This document shows, piece after piece, positions 1 through 14,861 of a stretch of 45,737 nucleotides of DNA. Both the position numbers and the translations under genes were made by a program. This stretch comes from Ministeria vibrans ATCC 50519 (Eukaryota; Opisthokonta; Filasterea). How positions within the stretch are numbered: position 1 is the stretch's first letter; each line of letters opens with the position of its first letter. The stretch is taken from the NCBI GenBank assembly GCA_943704425.1, contig CALSCP010000463.1, positions 1 to 45,737 on the forward strand, in the 5' to 3' direction. Below the pieces are notes generated by a model. That model saw nothing but the letters and a program-made list of their open reading frames with translations. It was not told the origin of the DNA and searched no databases.

Positions 1-124
1 AGAGAGAAACAAAGTGATAGAGAGAGAGAGAAACAAAGTGATAGAGAGAGAGAAACAAAGTGATAGAGAGAAGAGAGACAGTGAGAGAGAAAAAGAGTCG
101 TTTTTTCTTCTTTCTTTATCCGAC
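1..124 (-). repeat. intron of BTB gene with triplicate CTATCACTTTGTTT motif
   Basis: Read on the minus strand, this stretch is pyrimidine rich and holds three close copies of CTATCACTTTGTTT (plus-strand complements at about 7-20, 31-44 and 53-66) separated by CT runs. The same motif recurs in introns of other genes in this window. It follows the putative donor of the BTB exon, so I read it as the start of an intron that leaves the window. Confidence 0.6.
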
Positions 125-385
125 CTGTTGAAACGCTTCGGCCTCGAGCTGTTCAATGACAACCGATTCCTGTTGGCTCTCAAGGAAACCTTCATTGAGG
201 AAGAGGTTGCGGAAGTAGGGTGAAGCAGCGGCAAGAATGATACGATGACATCGAAAGTCTTCGTCCCCAACGATAAGCGTCACATCACACAGCTTTGAGG
301 ATTTTCTCAGCTCCACAAGATTCTCCCGTGACGCTGCAAACGAATTGAGATCGTGCAGCACCAGCTGCTCCCGGCTGTTGCTCAT
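125..385 (-). CDS. BTB/POZ domain protein, 5' exon only (partial)
   Basis: BTB domains dimerise and often act as cullin-3 substrate adaptors. The 87 codons visible contain the N-terminal half of a BTB fold: a helix with SFAASRENLVELRKSS, the CDVTLIVGDEDFRCHRIILA strand-helix signature and the SPYFRNLF segment, in the usual spacing. The exon runs from an ATG at 385 to FQQ and stops in phase 0 at a weak donor (GTCGGA), exactly where the family would continue into its second half. The rest lies beyond the window, so Kelch, MATH or ankyrin partners cannot be judged. It is divergent from the rhomboid gene with 247 bp between starts. The domain call is firm; the exon end is less so. Confidence 0.8.
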
Positions 386-632
386 GCGTGCCTCCCTTTC
401 TTTCCACCAACGAGAGAAGTTCGAAAGTTCACAGTTGAGCTTCTTTGGATGTCAAGTCCAATCGACAATCTCAATGCAGTAATAGAGTACTCAGGCCAAT
501 ACGTGACCAGAGGGCAGCGCAGCGAGGGCACCAGAGTAAGAATATATCAGACAGCAGAGATGTGAATAAAAATACCGATTATTTGACGTGGTAGCACTTT
601 GGAGTTTTGACTTATCAGCACAATATTTTAAA
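386..632. promoter_or_regulatory. bidirectional intergenic region, BTB / rhomboid
   Basis: This 247-bp gap separates two divergent ATGs and must hold both 5' UTRs and promoters. I see no convincing TATA box or other named element. The last 40 bases before the rhomboid ATG are AT rich. Confidence 0.4.
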
Positions 633-3600
633 ATGCCGGCACAAATGAACTTCACGACGGAGCAGATCGACTCCATTCGTGAAGCATTCAATGCCAACGA
701 TCACCGGACAGGCCAGATCGATCTGGTGGGCTTCCGAAATGTCTACCATCGAACCAAAGACAGTTGCGCACTCATCGCCATCAACGGCGAGCAAATCCGC
801 GAACTCTTCGATCGAAACAAGGACTACGACGGTGAAATCGACATGCGCTCTACAATGCAGGTATGTTTCTTCTATACTTTTTCTCTTTCCTTTCGCTTTT
901 TCCTCTTTTTTTTTTTTTCACTTCTGTGACGCGAACCGAATTCGCTTTTTCCTCTCTCTCGCTCGACCTGCACCTTTCCACGCCCTTCCCGCACTTTCCT
1001 GTCCTCTATTTATGCGCTTGCTACCCCCATGCAACTTGCTCGCGTGCCTGCGCTCTCCCTTCAGTGTCTTCTCACCGCAAGCCTTTTTATATCTTTCCTT
1101 TTTTTTATAATTCGCTGTTGTTGCGGGTCTCCCCACGCACGCCCCTCGCATTGCTCCAGCACGCCGTCCTCTCTACCCTCTTCGCCATGCCATTTTTGCA
1201 CCGTGCCGATGCCGACTGAAGGGCCCTGCACGACAGACAACGCCACAACTTGTCCCGTTTGAATTCTGCAGACGTCTGTGTCCTCTCTCTCTCGCCTGTG
1301 GAATTCACTCTTGCATACCATATGTGTTTTTTTTTGTAATGTCTTTTGTTTGCACTCTTCTCTCGCCGTCTTTCCTCTCCCGCCCGTTGCACCTCTATCG
1401 TCTATCGTATGTACTATGTGGCTCGGCGTCTTATTGCTCTCTCTCTCTGTCTGTTGCTCACTCTGTCTATTACGGAGCATTTCATTAACTCCCCATTGAA
1501 TATTCTCCTGTGTACTTCTTGAGGCTCACATAAACGCTTTGTGGGGGTTTTTGACGCTCCTCTTTTGTTCGGTCGGTCGACGCGTTCAGTTTTACGAGTT
1601 TTTTTTTTGTTTGTTTTGTTTGTTTTGCGCTCTGCAACTTATTTTACCTCGTTTTTTTCTTTCTTTTCTTTTTTCCCTCCCCACCAGGCACTCGATTCAA
1701 TCCGGTCTGCGGGTGGGGCTGGGCCCAATGGAAGTCGAAGCGCGTTGAGTCGAGCGGGCACGATCATTGGCAAGTGGTTTGGCGTGGGCAACGACGAAGA
1801 CCTCGAGCGATGGCAGCACACCATGCAGCAACAGGTGAAGACGCATGGCATTCTCAACTTGGAAGCACGCGAGGCGGTGCCCGGTGGCGAAATTCTTGAG
1901 CAGGGTGGCGCAGCGGTGCGAAGACGTATGACAAGTATGCGCATGCGACGTCAGTCAGTCGATCCGGCGACGGGTCAGCGACGCGGCTCCAACGCCACCG
2001 CTGCTGGCAGCTCGACTGCGCAGAGTCGTCGTGCAAGCGCTGCCTCGAGTGGCTCGAATGCCAGTGCGGCAGTGGCGTCACTCGCGGCCGTGCCCGAGGA
2101 CAGCTCTAAACCTGTTTCACGCGGCTTCTCGTTGCGACACGTCAAGAAGAACGTGTCGCACTCGTCGGTTCCAGACGCGACGGACGGTCACGATTCCGAC
2201 GATAGCAGTGTGTACGACAGTGTCGACGAGGAGGATGTCGATTCGGACGAAGACAATGGCGTTGAGTTGGCGGCAACACGCGACGGCGATTCGTTGGGTG
2301 GTGGAGTGGAGGACTCGCGTCGAAAGAGCGTCTCCTTTTTTGCCAGTGCCCCCGGCGCCAGCTCGGCCTCTCTCGGTGGTGGTGTGCTCACTTCGCCTCA
2401 CCCGGCGCGTTTCGACACGAGTGACAAGGGTTCGCGTGACTATGTCAACGAAGACTGGTTTGGCAACGACGACGAAGCAACGGCGCTCATGACGGCCGCC
2501 GCACCAGAGGCCACCATGCCCACGCCCACCACCGAATCGCAAAAGTCCCTAGCCAACATGAGTCCAACGGCGCTCTTGGAGGCGTCACGTCACGCCCCCG
2601 TAGGCGTCTCGGCCAAGCTTGTGCGCGAACAGACCCTTGCCCAAGGCGTCAAAGTTCCTGCTCACTTTGGCACGGCCGGCCAGCGTCACTCGGCGATGCC
2701 TCAAAGTGCTATTTCGGCCGGTGCTGCTGCCGGTGCCATGTCGCCTAGTGCACCCCGTCCCGGTATGTCTCCATCGGCAGCCGCTGCCGCCGTGCCCCAC
2801 AACTTGCCCAAGCTGCCTGCGTCCACACCGGTGCAGCCTCGCCCGCTCACGACCGAGGAGCAACGTCGGCGTCGTCAACGTATGGCACGCGATCGTCGCC
2901 CGGCTCGCGTGCGTCGCATGGACACGTTTGTGCAGAAGCAAATTCTCGCCATGCCCGAGTATAAGCCGTACTTCATCTACATTGTGAGCCTGATTCAGCT
3001 CATCCTCATCATTGTGGAAATGTCTGTTGGTGGCATTGCGCCCATTGGCTTTGGCACCCAGAGCCAATTTGCCACGGTTCCCTCGTTGCTCCAGTTTACC
3101 GGCACTACCGACGTGTCCAAGGTGATTGCCGAAAACTTTTGGATTGGGCCCGACACGGAGTTCCTCATTCGCTTTGGTGCCAAATACACGCCCTGTATGC
3201 GTCGCGACAACAGCGTCTACGCCTACTTTACCGAACGCAACAACGCCTTCCTGCAGTACAAATGCTGCCGCAACACCAACACGGACACATGCGGTATGGC
3301 CGCCACCGCCGATTGTCCGAACGGTAACGCCTGGCTGACTGTCTCCGCCAACGCCGACGAAGTGTGCTCCGTTGCCGATCCCGTCAACTGTACCCCCGAA
3401 AAGATTATCTTAAGGTATTTTTTTGTGACTCGCGTTTCGAGAACAATATGACTATGATACATTATTGTTTTTATTAGAATAATTATTAGAATAATTATTA
3501 TGATTGATTTTGTGTTTGTTGTTAACAACTGTTATTCTTAGACCATGCTGTTACACACAGTTTGCAACATGCTCAATGATTTCGGCGTCGGAATGCCAGT

Positions 3601-4334
3601 TCTACGGAGGCACATTCTATTCGACGATGGAGACTTGCACGCAGATCGACAGCAACTGTTTGTCGGCGACGTGTGGCATGGGCATGTCTCTTGAGCCGAC
3701 CAAGCCGAACCAAGCGTGGCGCTTTTTCACGCCCATCTTTCTGCACGTTGGCTTTCTTCACTTTCTCTTCAACGTGCTCTTTCAGTGGTCTATTGGCAAG
3801 GCTATTGAGCGCCAGGCGGGCTTCCTGCGCATATTCATCATTTATATGCTTTCTGGCTTTGGTGGCAATGTTGTCTCGGCTGTGTTTGTGCCGTACAGTG
3901 CACAGGTGGGTGCCTCGGGCGCCCTCTACGGTCTCCTTGGTGTTCTCATTGTGGAACTGTTCCAGTCGTGGCAGCTACTGGACAATCCCTGGTCGGAGCT
4001 TTTCAAGCTGCTCATCATTGTGGGTCTGTCGCTCATGATTGGTACCCTTCCGTGGGTCGACAACTTTGCACACGTTGGTGGCTTTATTGTTGGACTATTT
4101 GCTGCCGTTGTCTTTTTGCCGTACATTGTGTTCGGCAAGTGGGACCGCCGTCGCAAGCGCTTCCTTCTTATGATCTGCTTCCCCATCCTCATTGTCTTTT
4201 TTGGCTTCTTCATCATCATCTTCTACACTGGCCGCCAGGTCAACTTCTGTCCGTGGTGCAGCTACATCAATTGTGTGCCGTACACCTCGACCATCTGCGA
4301 GGGCGTCAACTCCAATACCAATCCCTACGACTAA
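633..4334 (+). CDS. EF-hand rhomboid intramembrane serine protease (3 exons, 915 aa)
   Basis: Rhomboids cut transmembrane helices inside the membrane with a Ser-His dyad. Exons are 633-860, 1688-3414 and 3542-4334, and they join in phase to 916 codons. Exon 1 encodes an EF-hand pair (loops near residues 20-31 and 60-71; the second has D/N at positions 1, 3, 5 and G at 6). Residues about 77-500 are disordered and rich in Ser, Ala, Arg and acidic runs. The first membrane helix is near 501-523, followed by a Cys-rich luminal loop, then the six-helix core with HxxxHxxxN-type helix (HVGFLHFLFN), GASG (Ser about 777) and NFAHVGG (His about 829). Both catalytic residues are present, so it should be active, unlike iRhoms. 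The tail has a further helix and CPWC. EF-hand plus rhomboid matches the animal RHBDL1/3 arrangement. The weak point is the 827-nt first intron, which could hide an exon or separate two genes. Confidence 0.8.
861..1687 (+). other. long first intron of the rhomboid gene
   Basis: The donor is CAG/GTATGT and the acceptor CACCAG; both flanking exons are in phase 0. The interior is T/C rich with many short CT runs and no long coding-like stretch. At 827 nt it is the longest intron in the window, where most are 50-200 nt, so an unseen small exon is possible. Confidence 0.6.
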
Positions 4335-4537
4335 CACACACGCATACCACAAAGATACGCCACAGACACACCACTACAGAAACACCACTACAGACTCACC
4401 AATACAGACACACCACAACGACACACACGCACATACATACATACATACATACATACATACATACATACTCACACACGCGCGCACACACATTCACACACAC
4501 GCAAGAGAGAGCGAAACCTCCCCCTGAAAGATTGTAA
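4335..4537. repeat. CA-rich and CATA microsatellites in the convergent 3' gap
   Basis: The 253-bp gap between the rhomboid stop and the stop of the minus-strand gene is filled with ACAC-type sequence, a run of about nine CATA units near 4433-4467, and a further CA/CG tract. No gene is seen. Confidence 0.8.
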
Positions 4538-4543
4538 AATAAA
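4538..4543 (+). terminator. AATAAA polyadenylation signal, rhomboid gene
   Basis: A canonical AATAAA lies about 200 nt after the rhomboid stop, just before a T-rich stretch. It is inferred from sequence only. Confidence 0.45.
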
Positions 4544-4587
4544 AAATCTAAAGAGTTTTACTTTTCTACGTTGGTTTGTTACATGCT

Positions 4588-5900
4588 TCAAAACGGTTTT
4601 GGGTTGCGCCAGGCGAGACGATCAAGATCAATGCGACGCCACTTGTCGTCGTCGGCAAAGTGAGTGTGGGCATCGCGGGAGGTCGCGAGAGTGATTCGCG
4701 AGAGACGCACAAGGTAGAGTGAGGTGTCGGGGAGGGATGACGCGGAGGAAGAACTGGTGGAGGAGGGAAGGGTGGCGGACGGAGAGAGGGTCTGCGAGGG
4801 GTCTGTGATGAAAAGACGACGGTTGTACTTTGGAGATGGGGTCCATGTAGAGCGTTGGTGGAGAAGAAGTGCGTTGAAGTTGACGGGACGTTCGTGACTG
4901 TTAGGATCATGGACAAGGTCAAATGACAGTGCGACAGGATGATACTGCGTCTGCTGCTGCTGTTGTTGTTGTTGGTGTTGTTGTTGTTGTTGTTGTACAC
5001 CGCCGTGGTGCACTGCAATGTACTCGGCAAGTCCACTAGGGTACACGCTCTGATCGGGCACAAAGATTTCGTCAATGCCCGCCACGAGAACTGCAGAGTA
5101 GGCAAAGGATGCGGCGGCGGTGCCATTGTTGATTCCGGCTGGGTTCATGAGACGACGCAACGCACCGCGCAGACCATCGGTAGTCCAAATGTGTGATGCA
5201 ATGTGTTCCGACACGTCTACGGTGATTGCTTGACTCGGATCGAGAATAAAGGTGTCGCGAGCGGGAAAGTGCAATGCATAGTAGCGCAAAGAGGCGCGAA
5301 GGGCACGCAGGTCGGTGGAGTGGAGTAGGTGCAAGAGAAGAGCACAGCGCGGCAACGAGCGGCTTTGTGCCGGTGGTGCCAGGGCGAGTGTACCTGCCTC
5401 TGATCGCTGCCATACCTGCGTCCATGTGCGCATTGCACTGCTGAGACGCTGGAAGTAGGGTGCATTGAATGGGTGGCGCTTTGGGAGAATGCCCTTTTCG
5501 AGCCAGTCTGCAATTTGAGTGTAGCATTCAGCGGGACGTTTGGGAGTGTTCGTTTGGCGCAGTCGATCCTGTGCGTCACGTGAAAACTCGACAAAATCTT
5601 CGAGCCAATGCAGTGCGGCCCATTCGTCTTTGAGACGCGAATACTGAGAGTGGCGCAGTGCACTCGCGAGTGCGCTAGAGTCACCGTCACCGTCAGAGTC
5701 ACCGTCAGAGTCAAAGAGAAGAGAGTGCGGTTGCATGCGCACCACATTGGGTCCACCTGACTTCACTCCATAGCCAATATGATCGCAGCTGAGAGGAAGG
5801 GAAAACAAAAAAGAGAAAAAATTAGAAAATTAATAAAACAAATTAATAATAATAATAATAATAATAATAATTATAATAATAATAATTATTATTATAATAA

Positions 5901-5942
<42 letters not shown>

Positions 5943-7455
5943 TAATAATAATTAATAAATTATATTATATGAAATATGTTACCATTTCTGAGACGATTGA
6001 CATGGAGAAGTCGCTCGTTGTCGGTGATGTGGAGACCAAGAGAGTTGAGGGCGCGCTGAGAAAGCACGAGTGAGGAGGTGAGCAGATCGTACGCCTTGTG
6101 AGCAGCCGCATTGATATTGAACATGCCCATGGGCGCACTGGGCTCGTGTTCAAGACCCACAAGATCGCTGTGTGCTGCGAGTGCCTTGACAATAAGCACC
6201 TCCATGAGTGCGCGTACGGCAGCCACGCTACGCTCCTTAAGCGACGCCAAATTGACACGGTAGCTCATGACAATCGTCACGAACCACTCTGCGTTGAGCT
6301 AAGGGTGGTGAAAATTGGCGTGCACATCGTGTCAGTCGGAAAAAAATAGATGTAGATGTATCAAACATCTCTATTCGACTGGTTGGTAATACCTTTAGCA
6401 GACGTTTGATAATGTCCGATACCATTTGCGTGACTTGCGTGCCGCTCACTTTGCCTGGTGCTGCGACCACAATATCCCGATGAGTGTTCATAAAGGAGTT
6501 GGCACAGTCGATTGCTGGTGAGGAGAAGAAGAAAGAAGAGTACAAATCAGAAAAGACGTCTTGTTGTTGTTGTGAGTACAGGTCGACAGCTCGGTAGTCA
6601 CGACGGCTATTTGCTTGAGATCACTCAGTTGTTGTGCAGGCCATTGAAAGCGTCGTTCGAGCATCTCACCCTCGATACCAGTTTGCTGCTCAATGGCATT
6701 GGCCTGCCGCACCGTTTCCCACACCTGCAAGACAGACACGGGCGAGACAAGTTGACATATGAGATGACTATTCGACCGACACTCGCAACGAGAGTGGTTG
6801 CGTGCGGAGGCACGCAAGACGCGGCAAAAGGGAAAGCCTCAAAATGAATAGTAAACCCCATAAGCTGTTTGATGATGACACACGCGAGTGAGGAGGAGAG
6901 GAAACAATGATGATGCAGCATTAAAAAAAAAAATTTCTTTTTTCGTCCCCTCACCGCTTCAATCGTCATGCCGAAGGTGTTGAGGCGTCTCCTGATGATA
7001 CTCGACAACTGTGCAACGTCGTCGGCGTGTTCTTCGACGCGCGAAGCCTCTCGTTTTTGGTGAATGGCTTGGATTTTGGTGGAAAGTTCGGAGCGCGCAT
7101 GAACATGAAAAATTGGCTCGTCGACGTGCTGGAGCTGCACTGCCTGTAGCTGGACGAGCAGGTCGCCACCGCGGTGGGGCGGAGGGTTGGCGGCGACGGC
7201 GGGACCGGCACGAGCCGCTTCGTCGTCGTGTTGGTGGTCGACATCAAATGCATTGTTGACACCGTCAAAGACAAGCGCTGGCGGTGGCGGCGGTGGCGGC
7301 GGTGCCAGTGGCTCTGCGGCGGGCACCATGGCGTGCTCGCCCTCATCAGGCTCGTTGTCGATGCCAGGCGCGTGGTGTGGCGGGGGCGGGGGAGGGGGAG
7401 GGGCACCAATGCGTGGCATCGAGGTGGGTCGAGGAGGCACTGGCGGTCGATCCAT
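4588..7455 (-). CDS. uncharacterised polyproline / polyglutamine protein (about 5 exons)
   Basis: I do not recognise the family. Exons are 6955-7455, 6580-6724, 6393-6514, 5983-6298 and 4588-5788; the first four junctions keep phase. The N-terminus is a probable SH3 or profilin ligand region (PPVPPRP, two runs of eight prolines), followed by helical segments with heptad-like stretches, then a globular part of about 350 residues containing GVKSGGPNVVRM and PAGINNGTAAAS. A Gln tract interrupted by one His sits near 4949-4996, and the last 60 residues are Ser/Thr rich. The final junction is one base out of phase with the obvious acceptor (CTCAG before 5788). The joining site may instead be at about 5765, or a micro-exon or an indel may lie in the AT-repeat intron. 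Proline ligands suggest a cytoskeletal or signalling scaffold; that is inference. Confidence 0.6.
5789..5982. repeat. (TAA/AAT)n repeat intron
   Basis: Almost pure A/T with long AAT trinucleotide runs at about 5841-5960. It lies in the last intron of the polyproline gene, where the exon phases do not match, so assembly slippage or a missed micro-exon is most likely here. Confidence 0.85.
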
Positions 7456-8099
<644 letters not shown>

Positions 8100-10518
8100 T
8101 CATGTCTCAGAGAGAGGCGGAAGAGGTGCCTCAAAGGCCTCAGTTCGCAAATACTCGACAAACTCTGTCTTGCGCTCTCGCATCTGTGCCCGCTCATGCT
8201 CAGTCAGCGCACTCGACGGACGAATGCGAATACGCCCAGTGTCCGTCAGGTCCACCTTGATCCCACGCGCACGCACCATCGCCAGCACTTGCGCACATGG
8301 TTGGTTCGTCGTCGCACTCACCCCTCCCCGCGCCTCATGCAAAATTTCCTCGCGCAGTGCCGCAATGAACCGTGGGCGGTGCTGCCCAATCAACGACCGC
8401 TCTCGGTCTGTCAGCAGCCGCGAAGGCGCCACTCGAATCTTGTCTTGTACCAGCTCAACCACAATTCCACGTGACCGAATCTCCCGCAACACATCGCCTG
8501 TGCAAAAAAAAAAGCCGAGAGATGGTGTTGCGCAGTCAGTTCGGTAATAATAAAAAAAACAATAGTTTCTTCGCCGTGTTTTTTCTCTCTCTTTACCAAT
8601 GTTGAGGCCAGTGACAGACTTGTTGGAGGAGACACGAGGACCAATGTCGGGACGCCACTCTTCACCCTCGACAATAACGGCAGGTGCATCGTAGATGGTC
8701 GGGTCGTCAGTGCGCTGCACAATCGTCACACTGTTGGCACTGCCGGGGCGCGAGTCCCCAAACGTACTGCTGTGGTTGTCGTCGACATCGTCAAACGTGG
8801 TCATTGTGCTGCTTCGCGCGTCATCAACTTGCGCCAGTTCCTCGTCCACCTTCTTCTTAAATGCCCTCGAGAGGGCTGCTGCCGCAATGGAGCGTGTCGA
8901 CGAGCGAGTGGTACTGGCAAGACTGCTCTCCGACGCGATCGACGAGATGGACGAGTTGGACGGGTGGCGACGCAGCGTCTGGTCGCTCGTTGCTAACGAA
9001 AGTGGCGCCACCGGTGGATTCTTAGGCATCAACGTGTGCCGTCGCTTGTCTGCATCGCGTTCCGACAGTGTGCGGCGCAGTGGATACACCTCCTCGGCCT
9101 CCCCCGGCGGTGGCATGGGTGGCGGGATGCCCGGCATGAGACCTGCTACTGAGCGCGGCTCGTGTGCACCCAGTGACTTTTCCTTCTTCAGCAATGACAT
9201 GCGTCGCTCACGGTCTTCACGTTCCGCCTCCAGTCGCGACTGCACAATGAGATCGAGATCGCGACGACTCGTCAAACGTCGCTCGTCCAACGACAGGCGA
9301 CGACGCAACGCAAACTCCTCGTCGTGCTCGCCCTCCTTGTCGCCCTCCGTCGTACCCGTCGACGGCAAAAGCCCCGGTTCAATCTTTTCAATAAGATTCA
9401 CCACCGAGCCTCCCTCCTGATGGCTCCGCTTGAACTCGTCCCAGTCCCAGTCGTCCTTGTAGTGCACCACTGTGCTCTTGCTCCCATCACCAAACATCAG
9501 CGATGGCCGTGCTGCCTGGGGCACGGGGGGTGCAGGCTCGACAGGGACCGCATTGTCGTCAACACTCCGTACCTTGCGCTTCCCCTCACTCAGGTCCTTC
9601 TTGAAGCTCTGCTGAAGCTCACGTGTGGACAGTGTCCGTCGCACTCCATTTTCACTCTCAGTCCACAACTCTTTCTGGCCGTGGTGTGCCTCCGAACTTG
9701 ACTGTCGCGACAGCCTCAGATGCGTTAGCATTTCTTCTTCGCGTCGCTCATCCTCAGCCCGTTGCTCTGGCGTCCGCATGGCCTTCCGTAGGTACTTGCA
9801 CCAGCCAGTTGCTGAATCCTCCGTGTCCGCCTGACACTTGTACACCACTCCCGTGCGCATCCGGATTTCAAACACCCGCTGACGATCCCCATACTTTTCC
9901 ACATAACGAATAGCGTCAGCCTCGCGCATCGGTGCACGCTACAAAGAATGAAAGAAGGTAGAGAAAGAAAAGAAAAAATAATGACGAAATTGTCTGGCTG
10001 GGGTGTTCACGTACCGCAACGATGGGGTCGACTTGGGCGGGGGGACAGTCATGCATAATAATGAAGGTGCCTGCGTCGTCAAGGACGCAATAGCGACGGT
10101 GCCAAGCGCGGGCATCGACACGTGCCGACTGCTCGCGCTCGTCCGGGTCCATGATATTCAGGTGGGAGTAGTAGACGGCGACGAAGCTGGCCGAGTCGAC
10201 GTCGATCGAGACAAACTCCTCGTCGTCGTTGCCGTCGCCAAAGCGCGAGGGGACGTACAGTGCGAACTCATCGAGTCGTCGAGTACATATAGGAAGTTGA
10301 CGCAGGGAGGCAGTAAGCTCGGCAGTGCTCTGGGAGGCGGTGGCGAGTGCACCAACGTAGTGTGTGAAGAGGCGCGGAAGTACGCGTTGTTGCTCCTGAC
10401 GGTACGCATTGAGTGCGCGACAGTACGCAACGGCATTATTGGAATGTCGCGTCTTCTCGGAGCTGTACTCGTGCTACACAAGCGTTGTATCAGCAGGGGC
10501 GCGACAAGAGAGAACGAC

Positions 10519-10596
<78 letters not shown>

Positions 10597-11564
10597 CTCT
10601 GTGTGTGTGTGTACAGTACGTGTGTGTCTTTGTGGTGTGTGTGTGTGTGTATAGTAGGTGTGTGTCTTTGTGGTGTGTGTGTGTGTGTGTATTTGTGGTG
10701 TGTGTGTGCGTGTGTCTTTGTGGTGTGTGTGTGCGTGTGTGTGTGTATGTGGCTCTGTGTGTGTGTGTATAGTACGTGTGTGTCTTTGTGGTGTGTGTGT
10801 GTGTACCTCGAGACCGCCCCCCGCCTTCTTCGAGTACCGCTTCAGGAAGCGCTCCCACGTCTCGGACGAGCGATTAAAGCGATCGGTGGCCGCCTGCAAC
10901 GGGGATTGGATCTTCTTGGTGGTGTTTGCCAGGGAAGCGAGGGGCTTGAGGACGTTGTGGAAGACGTCGCGGAGCATCAGGTCGCGCTGCTTGTCGCACG
11001 AGCGCATTGCCTTGACCATTGCCGCCATGTCCTACGCAGCGCACACGTCAACACAACGCCGTGCAGCCCAACCGCTGTACCTTGGCATCGCCCTCCTCCA
11101 CAAACCCTTCCTGTCCGCCTTCGTCTTGGACTGCAAACAAACGATTAAGATCCCAACATGACTCCTCACAAAAAAAAGACAGATAGTACCATATCCTTGC
11201 CACTTGAGCCGGAACGCCCGCGATGCTCGGAGCGCTGTACGCTCCGCCGCCATCATGTCGGACGCCAGCGTCGCGAGCTCTTTGACCCTTTGCGCTTGTT
11301 GCACCGATCTAATATTATTATTATTATCATTTTTTTTTTGGTTGTTGTTATTATTATGATTCAGATTTCCAGACGAAAATAATAATAATAATGAAGATAT
11401 CTGTCGAGCCAACAAAGCACGACATGTAACGTCTAAGTGAACCTCTGACAATGTGGGTTGAAAGCAAAACGCGATTTTTACCGACGAACGAATTTGTCGG
11501 ACTGACTGCGAAAGGCAGGAGTGTCCCTCTCGGCATCCCGCTCGTCAATAGGCTGGAGGCCCAT
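8100..11564 (-). CDS. BAR-PH protein with two C-terminal TubC_N-like repeats (7 exons, 891 aa)
   Basis: Exons are 11482-11564, 11190-11308, 11081-11130, 10807-11031, 10015-10473, 8597-9938 and 8100-8497; all phases match. Residues about 1-245 are helical with the look of the ACAP/ASAP-type BAR domain (e.g. LRDVFHNVLKPLASL, then a long helix ending in YYSHLN). A PH domain follows at about 278-363, split by an intron, with WHRRYCVLDD and the closing helix DSATGWCKYLRKAM. BAR-PH pairs bind and bend phosphoinositide membranes. Residues 365-755 are a charged, Ser-rich linker with several Arg-Arg-Xaa-Leu-Ser sites. The C-terminus holds two similar units of about 50 residues (near 761-810 and 826-880) of the form VL..(I/V)RxRGI.V.L....IR(V/I)xPS..LT..ER, resembling the TubC N-terminal docking fold of bacterial NRPS/PKS. 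No ArfGAP or RhoGAP domain is seen. BAR and PH are firm; the TubC_N match is by eye. Confidence 0.85.
10474..10806 (-). repeat. intron with long (TG/CA)n microsatellite
   Basis: The 333-nt intron 4 of the BAR-PH gene is mostly (GT)n on the plus strand, that is (CA)n in the sense of the transcript, with interspersed TCTTTGTGG blocks repeated about every 35-50 bases. Only short ends near the splice sites are unique. Confidence 0.9.
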
Positions 11565-11734
11565 TGGTTCTGAAAGAAGGGATGGGCCGCGGTAGAGGAA
11601 GGACGAAGACGAACTGATCTGAATTAAATTGATAATCGTGACAGGATTTTGGATAATGTCATTAATGTGATTTTGAATTCAACATTTTTTTTTCTTTCCA
11701 TTCTTGAATCTTCGCCTCCTGTGACCGAGCTGAT
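11565..11734. promoter_or_regulatory. bidirectional intergenic region, BAR-PH / DDX41
   Basis: 170 bp separate the two divergent ATGs. The half nearest DDX41 is AT rich (around 11620-11700) with a T run; no named element is visible. Confidence 0.4.
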
Positions 11735-14750
<3,016 letters not shown>

Positions 14751-14861
14751 CCCCTGTAAATTAATACAAAGTGAAAATTCTACACCGAAATATTTTAATT
14801 TTAGTCATAAAAATATAATAATATTAATCATGTCTCATAATTAATTTATATTTTTTTAAAG

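Noticed and set aside
10003-11148. 381-codon plus-strand ORF with Cys-Val repeats
   Set aside because: It is antisense to the BAR-PH gene and crosses its (TG)n intron; it has no protein-like composition outside the repeat.
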